Source: Ktedonosporobacter rubrisoli (GTDB taxonomy: Bacteria; Chloroflexota; Ktedonobacteria; Ktedonobacterales; Ktedonobacteraceae). From it: a stretch of 64,000 bases of DNA. The DNA is taken from NCBI RefSeq assembly GCF_004208415.1, contig NZ_CP035758.1, positions 1,550,001-1,614,000 of the forward strand. Direction: 5' to 3'. The notes under the pieces are model-generated. The model was not told the origin of the DNA. It ran no database searches and worked only from the letters and a program-made list of their open reading frames with translations. Within the stretch, counting starts at the first letter, position 1, and each line of letters starts with the position of its first letter. Of the stretch, positions 7,908 to 17,399 are shown one piece after another. Made by a program: the position numbers and the translations under genes.

Positions 7908-10900
7908 TTATGGCGTCAGATGCAATTGTCGGGCCACCTCAACCGCCTGCATTCGTCCCCTCACTTGAAGTTTGCGATAAATGCTTTGAACCTGGCTACG
8001 AACAGTGTTGACAGAAACGACCAGCTGGCGCGCAATTTCTTGATTCGTTGCTCCCTCAGTCAGTAAGCGCAGCACCTGGATCTCGCGCCGGGAAAGTGCT
8101 TCTCCCCACATGTCTTTAACAGCGCCGGGTAGAGCGTCTGGCGTGCGAGCTTGTATGCCAGAGCGCAATAGCATTTGTAGATAGCGGCGTTGGGGTTGCT
8201 CATGCAGTTGGGGGAGACAGCGGCGGACAAGCGCGATCATTGCTTCTCCTTCATCCAAAAAGAGGCGCGTGTAGCCTTCCAATTGAGCGCGGGAAAGCAT
8301 CTCTTGCAGAGAAATGCGTGCAGCTTGCTCGCGCCTGTCCGCAAGCCAGGAAACTGCGAGCAAAAGCTGAATTTCGCACATTCTATAGAAACGTCCCGCC
8401 TCCCTGGCTTGCTCAAGGAGCTTTTCCAATGTGCTCCTGGCCTCTTGAGCTTTCCCTTGAAACAGCAGCCAGCGGGCTATGATCATTTCCTCAAATTCTT
8501 GCAGTGACGACGGGAGAGAAGCAGGATCGTTGGAGCGCAGCGCTAACCAGTATTTGATTGCCGAGCCTGCGCCCTCCGCGAGCTGCAGCCTGGCTTGCCA
8601 GGCCAGGGCCAGGCGCTTGAGTGAGCTTGCCTGTGGCAAAGCTGGTTGCAATCCCGCCAGAAGCGTTTGCACATGACGCTGGGCCTGTGCCTGCTCTCCG
8701 CGCGCAAATAGGAGACGCGCAAGCAGCAGTTGGGCCTGAAGCTGCAGCTCTTCAGCTGCGAGATGCGCGCCAAGTTCTGCAGCCTCCTGCGCCTGCTGCC
8801 AGGAATCATCCAGCGCGTTCCATTCGTAGGAGATCCGGGCCAGACCGAGCAAGGCCTTGCTCCGATCCGTGAGATCATCTTCGGCATGCTCAAGGGCTTG
8901 TTGATAGAGATGGGCGGCATCGTGAAGTTTTCCAAGGCCAGTTGCCACCTCAGCAAGAAAGAGAGGAACGACGCGCGAGGCATTCCGGTTGGGGGCAGAG
9001 CGGGAGAGATCCTGCAAAGCAAGACCCGTCTGCCAGGCGGCTAGCAGATCACCTCTGTCAAGTTCTTCGACTCCCACGAGCGAGAGAGCGATCCCACGCC
9101 ACATGCGCTCCTGAATCGGCAAGCAGCCAAGAGCTTGTCTGGCAAGATCGCTTGCTTCTTGCCGGTAACCTTGCCTCTGTGCCAGGATGGCGCGAACGGC
9201 TAGCGTTGCGCCGATTTGCTCTGATTGATTGCTCTCCTGAAAAGCCCGTTGGGCTCGGTCAAGCACACGCTCAATCACAGCTACAGGAGTGATCCCTTGC
9301 AGGCTTCTTGGAAAAAGGAGCACAGATGCATACGTCAAACACAGCTGGGGGTGAGCTGAGAGCACATCCTCCGGCAAGCACTCTAGCCAGCGTTGTAAGG
9401 TGGGATAGCCAAAGTTCGAAGTGAAGGGCAAGCGCTCAATCTGGGCCATGAGGGCGGCGGCATGCGAGTAGCGCGAGGCAGATAGCGCCGTTTCAATGGC
9501 CTCTGCGAGCATCCCATGTTCTTCAAACCAGCCACTCGCCTTGCTCAGACTCCGGGTGAACTCCTCTGCAGCAAGGAAATGCCTGGCTTTGGCCCTCATA
9601 GCTTCCGCAAAGAGCTCATGATAGCGATACCATTGCCGGGCCTCGTCTAATGATTCCAGGAATAGCCCCGCATTCTCAATTGTGGCCAGCAGAGAGGCGC
9701 TATCAGTTCTCTCCAGCATAGCGTCGCAGAGGCTTGCCGTGAAGCGATTGAGCAGGCAAGTATGGAAGAGAAAACGCTGGATTGGCTCCGGCTGCCTGGA
9801 GACAACTTCTTCCATAAAATATTCGCTAACCTCCTGCTTGCGGCCAGAAAATGCCTCAAGATGCTTCTCAAGAGCTTCGGTATCCTTATAGCGTTGAAGT
9901 GTAAGAAGCAGGAGCCGGATGCCTGCGGCCCAACCGCCAATCCTACGGGTAATATGCACAAGTCTCTCCTCTGCGATGGGCGCTCCTGTCGCCTGATGTA
10001 GCAGCGAAGCCGTTTCCTGGCCGGTGAGCAAAAGATCGGAAGCTAGTAGTTCGTTCAGCTCACCATTGGCCCGTAGGCGTGAGAGAGGAAAAGGAGGATT
10101 GCAGCGCGTCGTAATCACAAGATGCAGGGTGGCGGGAAGATGTTCAAGCATAAAGCCTAACGATGCCTGGATGCGTGGAGAAGTAATTACATGGTAATCT
10201 TCAAGAACCAGCAGCCCCTTGCCTGGAGCGTGTGTTAGGTCGTTGAGGAATAAGGTGAGGGCTTTCTCTAGCGGAAGCTTTGTCTCAAATGGTACAGCTG
10301 TGGGCTCCAGAAGGACAAGCGCTTCCCGCCCAGCGTTGGGGGCAAGGATCTGGCAAGCGCTGATCACATAGTGCCAGAAGCGGGCCGGATCATTGTCGCC
10401 AGCATCAAGCGTGACCCAGGCGACAGGAAGTGGCCCTCCCTGCTCAGGTAGCGCATGAAGCCACTGGCGCACGGCAATCGTTTTGCCGAAGCCTGGCGGA
10501 GCGCAGAGCAGCGTTAGCTTGCCTGGCAGGCCCTTGTTTAGTCGCTGCAAGAGGCGTTCGCGAGGCAGGAGAAAAGCAGGAAGTTGAGGCATTTGAAGCT
10601 TGGACTCAAGCAACACGGGGAGAGAAATGCTGCTTTCCTCTTGCGGTGGCGTGGAAGGCAGCGCTTCCACAGATGGACCTGATGCGATGGCGCGGGCGAT
10701 GCTCTCTAAGCGGGCGGGAGAGAGCAAGCAGTCAGGTCCAACATATTTCTTGCGGCGGCGCCCCTGGTAGGAGCGATAGGCATACCAATAGCCGGCCCCG
10801 CGAGCTCGCGCCTCTTTCAAAAGGCTCAAGTGCCCTTCTTTTCCCTGAAAAGAGAACGAAGTATGCGTCGCGAGCCAGCTAAACCAGGCATCCTCTTCTG

Positions 10901-10997
10901 TCAACAATAGCGTTTGGTTCGGGCAATCTCGCTCGTGTAGTTCATAGCGCTGCTTCTGGGGAACCCAGAGCAGAACCGCTGCTGTGACCTTCGACAT
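7908..10997 (-). CDS. Large MalT-type LuxR ATPase regulator with N-terminal Arm-like module
   Basis: A signal-transduction regulator of about 1029 residues. First comes a roughly 100-residue module ending in YWYAYRSYQGRRRKKYVG, reminiscent of the Arm-type DNA-binding domain of tyrosine recombinases. Next is a STAND/NACHT-like ATPase with Walker A APPGFGKT and Walker B LLVLEDYH, then long TPR-like helical repeats. Last is a C-terminal GerE HTH (LSRREIQVLRLLTEGATNQE, then VNTVRSQVQSIYRKL). Such proteins oligomerise on inducer plus ATP and activate transcription. The frame opens further upstream, but MSKVTAAVLL is where the family sequence begins; the start remains uncertain. It may control the FAD hydroxylase 147 bp downstream. 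Confidence 0.9.
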   Translation of the reverse strand: MSKVTAAVLLWVPQKQRYELHERDCPNQTLLLTEEDAWFSWLATHTSFSFQGKEGHLSLLKEARARGAGYWYAYRSYQGRRRKKYVGPDCLLSPARLESIARAIASGPSVEALPSTPPQEESSISLPVLLESKLQMPQLPAFLLPRERLLQRLNKGLPGKLTLLCAPPGFGKTIAVRQWLHALPEQGGPLPVAWVTLDAGDNDPARFWHYVISACQILAPNAGREALVLLEPTAVPFETKLPLEKALTLFLNDLTHAPGKGLLVLEDYHVITSPRIQASLGFMLEHLPATLHLVITTRCNPPFPLSRLRANGELNELLASDLLLTGQETASLLHQATGAPIAEERLVHITRRIGGWAAGIRLLLLTLQRYKDTEALEKHLEAFSGRKQEVSEYFMEEVVSRQPEPIQRFLFHTCLLNRFTASLCDAMLERTDSASLLATIENAGLFLESLDEARQWYRYHELFAEAMRAKARHFLAAEEFTRSLSKASGWFEEHGMLAEAIETALSASRYSHAAALMAQIERLPFTSNFGYPTLQRWLECLPEDVLSAHPQLCLTYASVLLFPRSLQGITPVAVIERVLDRAQRAFQESNQSEQIGATLAVRAILAQRQGYRQEASDLARQALGCLPIQERMWRGIALSLVGVEELDRGDLLAAWQTGLALQDLSRSAPNRNASRVVPLFLAEVATGLGKLHDAAHLYQQALEHAEDDLTDRSKALLGLARISYEWNALDDSWQQAQEAAELGAHLAAEELQLQAQLLLARLLFARGEQAQAQRHVQTLLAGLQPALPQASSLKRLALAWQARLQLAEGAGSAIKYWLALRSNDPASLPSSLQEFEEMIIARWLLFQGKAQEARSTLEKLLEQAREAGRFYRMCEIQLLLAVSWLADRREQAARISLQEMLSRAQLEGYTRLFLDEGEAMIALVRRCLPQLHEQPQRRYLQMLLRSGIQARTPDALPGAVKDMWGEALSRREIQVLRLLTEGATNQEIARQLVVSVNTVRSQVQSIYRKLQVRGRMQAVEVARQLHLTP

Positions 10998-11363
10998 AGC
11001 TAAACCTATCTTCTGCTTTCCTGGCTTAAAGAAGGGAATATTCCCCCAACGAGGATGAGTATATCCCAGGTCTTGGGGAAAAACAAGACGTTTAAGGGAT
11101 AAGGGGTAGGATGTTGGGGGATAGATGGGGCCAAAGAAGAAACTCGGATAGAGCCTCGCAGGCTTTGCCAAAAGTTAATTAGACTCACATGCCTCAAGAA
11201 GAGCAAACCATAAGAAGTTTTGTTCCGACGTTTGTGCTACACTTTTTATTGTCAAGCACAGTTGTGTATTTGCCTCTTCGACAGCGGGGAGGGCAAAACT
11301 TGCCTAAAGAAATGCCCATTGGAGCGCTTTGTAGCACAGTCTTTTTGAGAAAGAGAGAGACCG

Positions 11364-12254
11364 ATGCCAAATACATCGTCCATGCCTGAACCCAAAGTCC
11401 TATTGGACGGGCTTGCCTATGTCGAAACGCCTCGCTGGCACGAGGGCCGATTATGGTTCGCTCATTGGGGGACAGGCGAGATTGTCGCGGTTGATCTTGC
11501 TGGCAACAGTGAGGTCACCGGCCATGGACCCGCTGGCCTGGGCTGGGCCATCGACTGGCTGCCCGATGGCTGCCTTCTGGTCACCGGTAAGGAGCTGCTG
11601 CGCAGGGAGCCGGATGGATCGATGGTCCGGCACGCCGACCTGAGCGAGTTTGCCGATTTTTGGAACGAAATCGTAGTCGATGGCCGGGGCAACATCTACC
11701 TCAACAGCATCCGCTTTGGCTTCCTCGCCGGTCAGCCGCCCACAGCCGGCATTATCGCACTGATCACCCCGGATGGCTCGGCCCGCCAGGTTGCGGGCGA
11801 TCTGGCGTTTCCCAACGGTATGGTGGTCACGCCTGATAACAAAACGCTGATCGTCTCCGAGTCCTTCGCCGGACGGCTTATTGCCTTCGATATCGAAGCT
11901 GACGGCAGCCTGTCCAACCGGCGAGTGTGGGCCGAGGGCCTGGGTCCTGATGGCATCTGCATGGACGCCGAAGGCGCTATCTGGGTTCAGACAGCAGATG
12001 TGCGCGCCCACAGCGGACGTGAAGATGCCCCAGAGGGGGCGGTCGTGCGAATCCGCGAGGGAGGCGAGGTACTGGAACGCCTCGAATACAACCGCGCGAT
12101 CTTCGCTGTCATGCTCGGTGGTGCGGACCGCAAGACGCTATTCATGCTGGCTGCCGAATGGCGTGGCTTCGAGAAGATCAACGAGGCGATCGCGGCTCGC
12201 ACCGGGCAGGTGCTGATCAGCCAGGTATCAGTACCAGGCGTGGGATGGCCGTAA
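11364..12254 (+). CDS. SMP-30/gluconolactonase-family protein
   Basis: A 296-residue six-bladed beta-propeller lactonase-like protein. Family marks are the metal-ligand Glu in YVETPRWHEGRLWF, the LPDGCLLV blade motif, FPNGMVVTPDNKTLIV (Asn ligand) and GPDGICMDAEGAIWV (Asp ligand). It ends with the usual VPGVGWP. It probably opens a sugar or xenobiotic lactone in the cytoplasm. GAGAGAGA precedes the ATG. It is divergent from the LuxR gene across about 370 bp. Its GC-rich, proteobacterial-looking sequence, with the MetC-like neighbour, hints at transfer, but this is an impression. Confidence 0.85.
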   Translation: MPNTSSMPEPKVLLDGLAYVETPRWHEGRLWFAHWGTGEIVAVDLAGNSEVTGHGPAGLGWAIDWLPDGCLLVTGKELLRREPDGSMVRHADLSEFADFWNEIVVDGRGNIYLNSIRFGFLAGQPPTAGIIALITPDGSARQVAGDLAFPNGMVVTPDNKTLIVSESFAGRLIAFDIEADGSLSNRRVWAEGLGPDGICMDAEGAIWVQTADVRAHSGREDAPEGAVVRIREGGEVLERLEYNRAIFAVMLGGADRKTLFMLAAEWRGFEKINEAIAARTGQVLISQVSVPGVGWP

Positions 12255-12430
12255 CCAAAGCACAAATCTGGGATGATTTGCTTGCTGCTCATGAGAAGTG
12301 GCACCAAGATTACAGCTTCCAAAAACATCTCGCGTATGAGAAGTGAGATGACAGCTATCACAGCCCTGCCGCCGTTCTGAGTTGGATCAAAGGGGTGCAA
12401 CCAGAACCAGAGCAGATGTACCAGGCATTC

Positions 12431-13600
12431 TCATCCCTCTACACGGCTCCCAAACCTATCAAGAGCGCGCGACAGGTCGGCGATCAGGTCGTCCGGCTCC
12501 TCCAGCCCAATGTTGAGGCGAACGAGGCGTCCTTCGTAATCCCGATTTGGCCGCCGCATGTCGGGATAGACCATTACCAGCGACGTGGTGCCTCCCCAAC
12601 TAAAACCTTTTCGAAAGAGCGTGAGGCTGTCTACAAAGGTGAGCACCTTCCCTGCCGAGATCTCAGGGCCGAACACGAACGAAAAGACGCTTGCCGACCC
12701 GCTGAAATCGCGCTTCCAGAGATCATGTCCTGGGCAGTCGGGCAGCGCCGGGTGCAGCACTGTCTCAATCTCAGGCCGGTCCTTTAGCCATTTCGCGACA
12801 GTGAGCGTGCTTGATTCCAGTCGCTCCAGGCGGATGCCCAGCGTCTGCAATCCGCGCAGCGCGAGGCTAGCATCATCAGGCGACACGGCCATGCCGAGCT
12901 GGTTCCAGACTGAACCGACCTTCTCGTAGAGTTCGGGACTTGAGACCGACACTGAACCGAGCAGCAGATCGCTATGGCCGCCAACATATTTCGTAAGCGC
13001 CTGCACACAGACATTGACGTCATGCTTGAAGGCGTCGAAAAGCACGCCGGCTGCATAGGTATTGTCGAGTGCCACTGGCACGCCGTGCGCCCTGGCAGCG
13101 GCGACGATGGCTGGTACGTCTTGTATCTCCATAGTCACGGACCCTGGGCTCTCGGTCCAGATCAGTGCCGTGTTAGGTCGGATCAGCTCTGCGATCTCTG
13201 CGCCGATCGCCGGATCGTAGGTCTCGATCTCGATACCCAACCCTTTGAGCAGTCCGCCGGCCATCTCCTTGCTTGGTCCATAGGCGCTGTAGGGCACGAG
13301 CCCATGGCTGCCGGCCTGGCAGAAAGTGAGATAGACTAGCGCGATCGCCGCCTGGCCGCCCGGTACGACGAAGCAGTGATGCGCTCCTTCGATCTCCGCG
13401 ATCCGCGCGCCAAGTTCGAGGACAGTCGGGCTGCCGTATATCCCGTAGGTATAGCCGTGTGTCTCTTGCCGCCAGTCGTCGATGATATCTGCAGCTTTGT
13501 CGAACACGACAGTCGAGCCTCGGTAGATGGGGATAGAAAGCGACCGGAAGCCTTCCGGTGTATGGGAAGAGGAATGCAGTAGTTTCGAACGCCAATGCAT
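12431..13600 (-). CDS. metC: Cystathionine beta-lyase-type PLP enzyme (Cys/Met metabolism family)
   Basis: A 389-residue fold-type I PLP enzyme. Features include YGIYGSPTVLELGARIAEIE near residue 50, the cofactor phosphate and ring region VPGGQAAIALVY, the Asp that pairs with the pyridine (VALDNTYAAG), and the Schiff-base lysine in ALTKYVGGHSD. The sequence is closest in style to proteobacterial MetC, which cleaves cystathionine to homocysteine, pyruvate and ammonia. A C-S lyase acting on another substrate is possible. CGGAG lies 8 bases before the ATG. It is convergent with the SMP-30 gene. The intervening 176 bp hold no clear gene. Confidence 0.85.
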   Translation of the reverse strand: MHWRSKLLHSSSHTPEGFRSLSIPIYRGSTVVFDKAADIIDDWRQETHGYTYGIYGSPTVLELGARIAEIEGAHHCFVVPGGQAAIALVYLTFCQAGSHGLVPYSAYGPSKEMAGGLLKGLGIEIETYDPAIGAEIAELIRPNTALIWTESPGSVTMEIQDVPAIVAAARAHGVPVALDNTYAAGVLFDAFKHDVNVCVQALTKYVGGHSDLLLGSVSVSSPELYEKVGSVWNQLGMAVSPDDASLALRGLQTLGIRLERLESSTLTVAKWLKDRPEIETVLHPALPDCPGHDLWKRDFSGSASVFSFVFGPEISAGKVLTFVDSLTLFRKGFSWGGTTSLVMVYPDMRRPNRDYEGRLVRLNIGLEEPDDLIADLSRALDRFGSRVEG

Positions 13601-13649
13601 GATAGTCTCCGTTGAAAGGTTGAAGTACTGGTGTCAATACGATAATTCA

Positions 13650-13946
13650 ATGAAAGGATTTTGTGGCACCTCATTGCTGCCAGTGCCACTTACCCATATT
13701 AATATAACTTTTGGTTTTCGTGAAGAAGAAGGGATGATTGCTATAGAGACAACTGTGCGTACTACCTATAAAACCTACGCAGAAGTAGAAGCACTTACAG
13801 CCGCCACTATAGCGGTGCTCACGATCTACTGCATGTGTAAGGCTGTCGATAACACAATTACCATTGAGCAAGCCTATATAGCTCAAAAGAGCGGAGGCAA
13901 GAGCGGGCTTGTGACCTTCCAACCTGAAAAGCCTGCTTCCCACTAG
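13650..13946 (+). pseudogene. moaC: Decayed moaC fragment (cyclic pyranopterin monophosphate synthase, C-terminal two thirds)
   Basis: The translation contains VPLTHINITF, IETTVRTTYKTYAEVEALTA, LTIYCMCKAVD and KSGGKSG. These are the successive conserved blocks of MoaC, which makes the molybdopterin precursor. About the first 60 residues of the 160-residue enzyme are absent. The LCHPLPLTH block is reduced to LLPVPLTH. The catalytic Asp of YDMCKAV is Cys here. It is therefore almost certainly a non-functional relic, although the frame is still open for 98 codons. No other molybdopterin gene lies in the window. Its stop overlaps the end of the convergent TPR gene. Confidence 0.8.
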
Positions 13947-14980
13947 GCAAACTTGACTGATTTGAGTTGCTCTGTCAGATGTTTGACTTCTGGTTGCCTT
14001 TTCCAGGGGGCAAGCTGTTTCTGCACGGCTCTTACCTCTTGTAAAGCCCGGATAGATTTTGCTCTTGCGGCGCAGGACAGGGATTGCGTAGCCTGTTTAC
14101 AAGCCTCTTCGATTTCTCCTTGTAGGATGAAGGACTTGGAGATATCAGCAAGGATCAAGGATTCTCTACGCGTTGGCCCCGGAGGTAAGTCTTGCAGAGC
14201 ACGGAAAAGGAGATGGCGCGCCTGCTCTGGCTGGTGTATCCGTAATAAGCAAGCTCCTTTATATGCCGAGAGGGCGGCACTATTGAAGCCCGTCCATTTC
14301 GTATCTTCCCCGCTGTTTTCTTGGCTGAGAACGGTTTCTGTTTTTTCAATGGCGACAAGTGTTTCAGCTGAGCGCAGACTAGATAATGCTTCAGCTTCCA
14401 TCATCACAATCCAGCCTAAGCTTTTTCCTGTGGCTTTCCCTCCTTCAGCTTGTGTGTAGGCTTCGCGTAAAAGGGGCAGTGCTTGTTGGGGTAATCCTGC
14501 ATGCATGAATACAAAGCCTTTACGCCCTAATGCCAGAGCTTGTAAGGTGGGGTTGTTTGCTTCCTTAGCGGCCTCTATGGCAAACTGATAATATTTTACC
14601 GCTTGCTCTGTATCTTCAGTATCAAGATAGATTTCTCCGATAATTTGGGCTGTATTACTCGCCACTTTAGCAAGCCGGTGAAGGAGAGGTGTTGGTTGTG
14701 AGACGTGCAGGAGTTTAGCAACAGTGCTTAAATGTCCTTGTAACCCGCTCAACAGGTCAATTTTTGCGATAGCTCCTCGATAGAGTTCCCAGTAGAGGTT
14801 CGTTAATTGCTCCATCTTTGTCATTGCTGTCTCATCAATACGATAAGGATTATGAAGCGCGTATGCCAGCCGTTCCCAGGTATCACTTAGTTCGGGAAGA
14901 GCAATGGATGAACCTGCGCCTATAAGGAGTTGGAGCATGGAGCGCCTGAGTCTATCCAAATCACTTTCTCTCCGGCTCAA
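13943..14980 (-). CDS. TPR-repeat protein, HTH-less paralogue 5 of the array
   Basis: A 345-residue all-helical protein. Residues 100-330 are TPR-like pairs (EQAVKYYQFAIEAAKEAN, QQALPLLREAYTQAEG, EQARHLLFRAL, EIEEACKQATQSL). In this lineage such C-terminal halves usually follow an N-terminal XRE HTH. Here the frame opens just after a stop codon and begins with a TTG (RESDLDRLRRSMLQLL), so the HTH is missing and the start is uncertain. It is the most divergent and the last of five consecutive TPR genes on this strand. Role unknown; a cytoplasmic sensor or scaffold is the natural guess. Confidence 0.75.
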   Translation of the reverse strand: MSRRESDLDRLRRSMLQLLIGAGSSIALPELSDTWERLAYALHNPYRIDETAMTKMEQLTNLYWELYRGAIAKIDLLSGLQGHLSTVAKLLHVSQPTPLLHRLAKVASNTAQIIGEIYLDTEDTEQAVKYYQFAIEAAKEANNPTLQALALGRKGFVFMHAGLPQQALPLLREAYTQAEGGKATGKSLGWIVMMEAEALSSLRSAETLVAIEKTETVLSQENSGEDTKWTGFNSAALSAYKGACLLRIHQPEQARHLLFRALQDLPPGPTRRESLILADISKSFILQGEIEEACKQATQSLSCAARAKSIRALQEVRAVQKQLAPWKRQPEVKHLTEQLKSVKFA

Positions 14981-15035
14981 TAGTTATGAACGGTACCTAT
15001 TTTTTCTCTCAATTTCCAGATGAGTGTTTAGTTAG

Positions 15036-15077
15036 AAGGGCATGGAGAGAAAAGGTAGACTTTCCCTTCATGCCCTT
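15036..15077 (-). terminator. Hairpin after TPR paralogue 4
   Basis: Nine-bp perfect arms AAGGGCATG and CATGCCCTT with a 24-nt loop lie 6 bases past the stop of the TPR gene at 15083. No strong T-run follows. Confidence 0.45.
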
Positions 15078-15082
15078 TAGGC

Positions 15083-16261
15083 TCAGATCTTTAAAATCTT
15101 TCCCAAGCGCTTCACTTCTGGATCTTTGTTAAAGCGGCTACTAACGAGCTGCTGATATATTTCCTGGATTCGAGCCTGATGAACACTTGACCTCACTTTC
15201 AGGTTCTCATTGACTGCAGTGAGCATTCTTTGGGTGGTTGTATAGTAATCTTTCATCCCTAACGATGCTTGCCCATATAAAATATCTATCCAGACCCTTC
15301 GCCTTGCATGTGGGGCTCCTCTAAGCTCTTCTAACGCATCAAGCTCATCCCTCACCTTCTCGTATTGTCCGAGGGAAAGGAAGGTTTTGGCCCTACCAAT
15401 CATGAATCTCTTCGTATCCAGACCCTTCATATCACCATTCACGAGGATCTGATAATAGAAATCATTAGGCCTATTCTCAACTTCTACGTATCTTTCCGCT
15501 TTTTCTAGTGTACGTAGTGCAATGCACTCGCCTATAGGGGTCGTATCTTTAAGAGACTGGGCACGAGCTTGTTCCGCCCAGAGAATACCTTTCAATTGAG
15601 GGCTGGCTTGAGGAAGGGCCTTATTGAAATCATTAATGGCTGCATCAATTTTCTCTTTCTGCCCGAATGCTCCCCAGGCTAAACTTACTACTCCACGGGT
15701 AAAATAGGATGCAGAGAGGACCTGTGAAGAGAAGATATCATTCCCCATGAGCCTGGCTACCCGTACCCCTTGATTGGCGTACTTATATGCCTCTGGAAAA
15801 TCTCCTTGATCCCTTCGAATGGTAGCCGCTAATCTATACAACCCATTTAGTCTTTCACCAATATGGTGTAATAAATTGCCCTTTGCTTGAGCTTCTACAG
15901 ACTCCAGTTCCTTGATGTAGAACTGGATGTCTTCAAATGAGCTTTGGGCAGTGTGCATGTAATGAATTTTCCAAAGATACCTTAGCTCATGATCATGCCT
16001 TTCGATATCCAGGGAAGTATACTTAAGCGTGTGGGCGGCGCTGACTTGCTCAGTTCCGGTAATCTCATTGAGACTTGCAAGGCCTAAAAGAGCAGGAGGA
16101 ATTGATAAAATTTTAGCTAACGCTCTACGACGGTCAATATTCCTTGGAATTTTGTTCCTGCCAGGAACATTGTTGATTTGTTCCATCTGTAAGTAATCCA
16201 TCCAGAGGTAACCCCACTCTCCAAGAACTATGCATGAACAGTTGCCAAAATCGTTGCTCAT
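15083..16261 (-). CDS. TPR-repeat protein, HTH-less paralogue 4 of the array
   Basis: A 392-residue helical repeat protein without HTH or membrane segments. Near the N-terminus it has EQINNVPGRN, then the array signature DRRRALAKILSIPPALLGLASL, where full-length relatives have the end of their DNA-binding region. TPR-like repeats follow (EAYKYANQGVRVARLMGN, DAAINDFNKALPQ, GQYEKVRDELDAL). The annotated ATG has a poor ribosome-binding site; ATGs at MDYLQ or MEQINN are alternatives. The next gene upstream ends 17 bp away, so co-transcription is likely. Function unknown. Confidence 0.8.
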   Translation of the reverse strand: MSNDFGNCSCIVLGEWGYLWMDYLQMEQINNVPGRNKIPRNIDRRRALAKILSIPPALLGLASLNEITGTEQVSAAHTLKYTSLDIERHDHELRYLWKIHYMHTAQSSFEDIQFYIKELESVEAQAKGNLLHHIGERLNGLYRLAATIRRDQGDFPEAYKYANQGVRVARLMGNDIFSSQVLSASYFTRGVVSLAWGAFGQKEKIDAAINDFNKALPQASPQLKGILWAEQARAQSLKDTTPIGECIALRTLEKAERYVEVENRPNDFYYQILVNGDMKGLDTKRFMIGRAKTFLSLGQYEKVRDELDALEELRGAPHARRRVWIDILYGQASLGMKDYYTTTQRMLTAVNENLKVRSSVHQARIQEIYQQLVSSRFNKDPEVKRLGKILKI

Positions 16262-16278
16262 CTGAATTGATGATAAGC

Positions 16279-17328
16279 TTAAATAAGTGGTTTCACTCTA
16301 CAAGGACCTAATCTCTGTCCAAGCGCGCATACCAGGGCATTGTTAGGATCTTTGCTCTTGTACTGATGATGAAGCTGTTGGATGCGTTCTTCTCGACTTC
16401 GTGATTGAAGCGTGCGCACGATCCTCAAGGCCTTCAATGCTCGTTCGCAACTCCCATCAAGTTCGCCCTCTTGCAAAAAGGCTTCCGCCTCTTCAAGGTA
16501 GATATTGGCTTTCCAACTGAGAAGATCTGGTCCGAGATGCTTATGGGCAATGGCGAATGAGTTATGAGCGGCATCAAAATGCTGAAAGCAGGCCAACAAT
16601 TTTGCTTGCTCGATATGGAGGCTTGCTACATTCAGCTTTAAGAAGCTTCCATCGTTTTCTAACTTTCCTTTACGCACAATGCGCCCGGCAGTATCTAAAA
16701 ATGCCATAACCGTTTTTTCCGTTTGTGAGTCATGCAGGCCGGTACGCGTATATTTTTCCGCTGCCACGAGATATACGTTTCCTCTAAGAATGTCGCGCGA
16801 TCGATCAGCATAAGGGAGAGCGCGTTGAATATCTGTAAGCGCTAGATCATATCGTCTTCTCCGCGCATAGGTGCCTGAACGATGTTCAAGGGCCGCTGCA
16901 ATTAGCTCTGCGTTATCTAGCTCAAGCGCCAGATCTACTGCTTTTGTCCCGTTATAGAGCGCTTGCGTAAAGTCCATACGATCCCGTGCTATTATTCCTG
17001 CTAGTTGATAGAAGCGACAAAGCATATAATTGATTTGTTGACGTTGCAGACTCTGTACATTGTCTGCTGCCTGCTCAAGCTCCTCTACACAAAAAGCAAC
17101 GTCTGCCGCAGCGCGTTGAAAGCTGCTCGTATAACATGTCTCCCAACATAGAGCTAGCATACGTTCGTAGATGATCATGGCGTTGCTAGTAGTGTGGGCA
17201 AGCGATTCGAGGAGTTCTAGCGTGCCAGCACTCGTATTTTGCCCAACAAGAGGTGATACCCCGAGGAGGAGTAACGGGATATTCAGAATTTTGGCGATGG
17301 CAGCTCGTCGTGGTAGTGATTCTGGCAT
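16279..17328 (-). CDS. TPR-repeat protein, HTH-less paralogue 3 of the array
   Basis: A 349-residue helical repeat protein. It begins almost directly with the signature PRRAAIAKILNIPLLLLGVSPL, so no DNA-binding region is left. TPR-like pairs run to the end (FTQALYNGTKAVDLALEL, YDLALTDIQRALPYA, FDAAHNSFAIAHKHL, CERALKALRIVRTL). It shares overall architecture with its four neighbours but limited sequence identity. Start ATG is preceded by GAATACGAAG. Function unknown. Confidence 0.8.
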   Translation of the reverse strand: MPESLPRRAAIAKILNIPLLLLGVSPLVGQNTSAGTLELLESLAHTTSNAMIIYERMLALCWETCYTSSFQRAAADVAFCVEELEQAADNVQSLQRQQINYMLCRFYQLAGIIARDRMDFTQALYNGTKAVDLALELDNAELIAAALEHRSGTYARRRRYDLALTDIQRALPYADRSRDILRGNVYLVAAEKYTRTGLHDSQTEKTVMAFLDTAGRIVRKGKLENDGSFLKLNVASLHIEQAKLLACFQHFDAAHNSFAIAHKHLGPDLLSWKANIYLEEAEAFLQEGELDGSCERALKALRIVRTLQSRSREERIQQLHHQYKSKDPNNALVCALGQRLGPCRVKPLI

Positions 17329-17399
17329 CTTCGTATTCTTTAAGCTTTTTGCATTTCAACGATTGGTGGCCACATGTTTTGTCCTGTATCTAAAACAAT

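Noticed and set aside
12158..12430. Short plus-strand frame MAVTKAQIWDDLLAAHEKWH after the SMP-30 gene
   Set aside because: Could be a relic of another gene, but it is short, ends quickly and has no recognised relatives.
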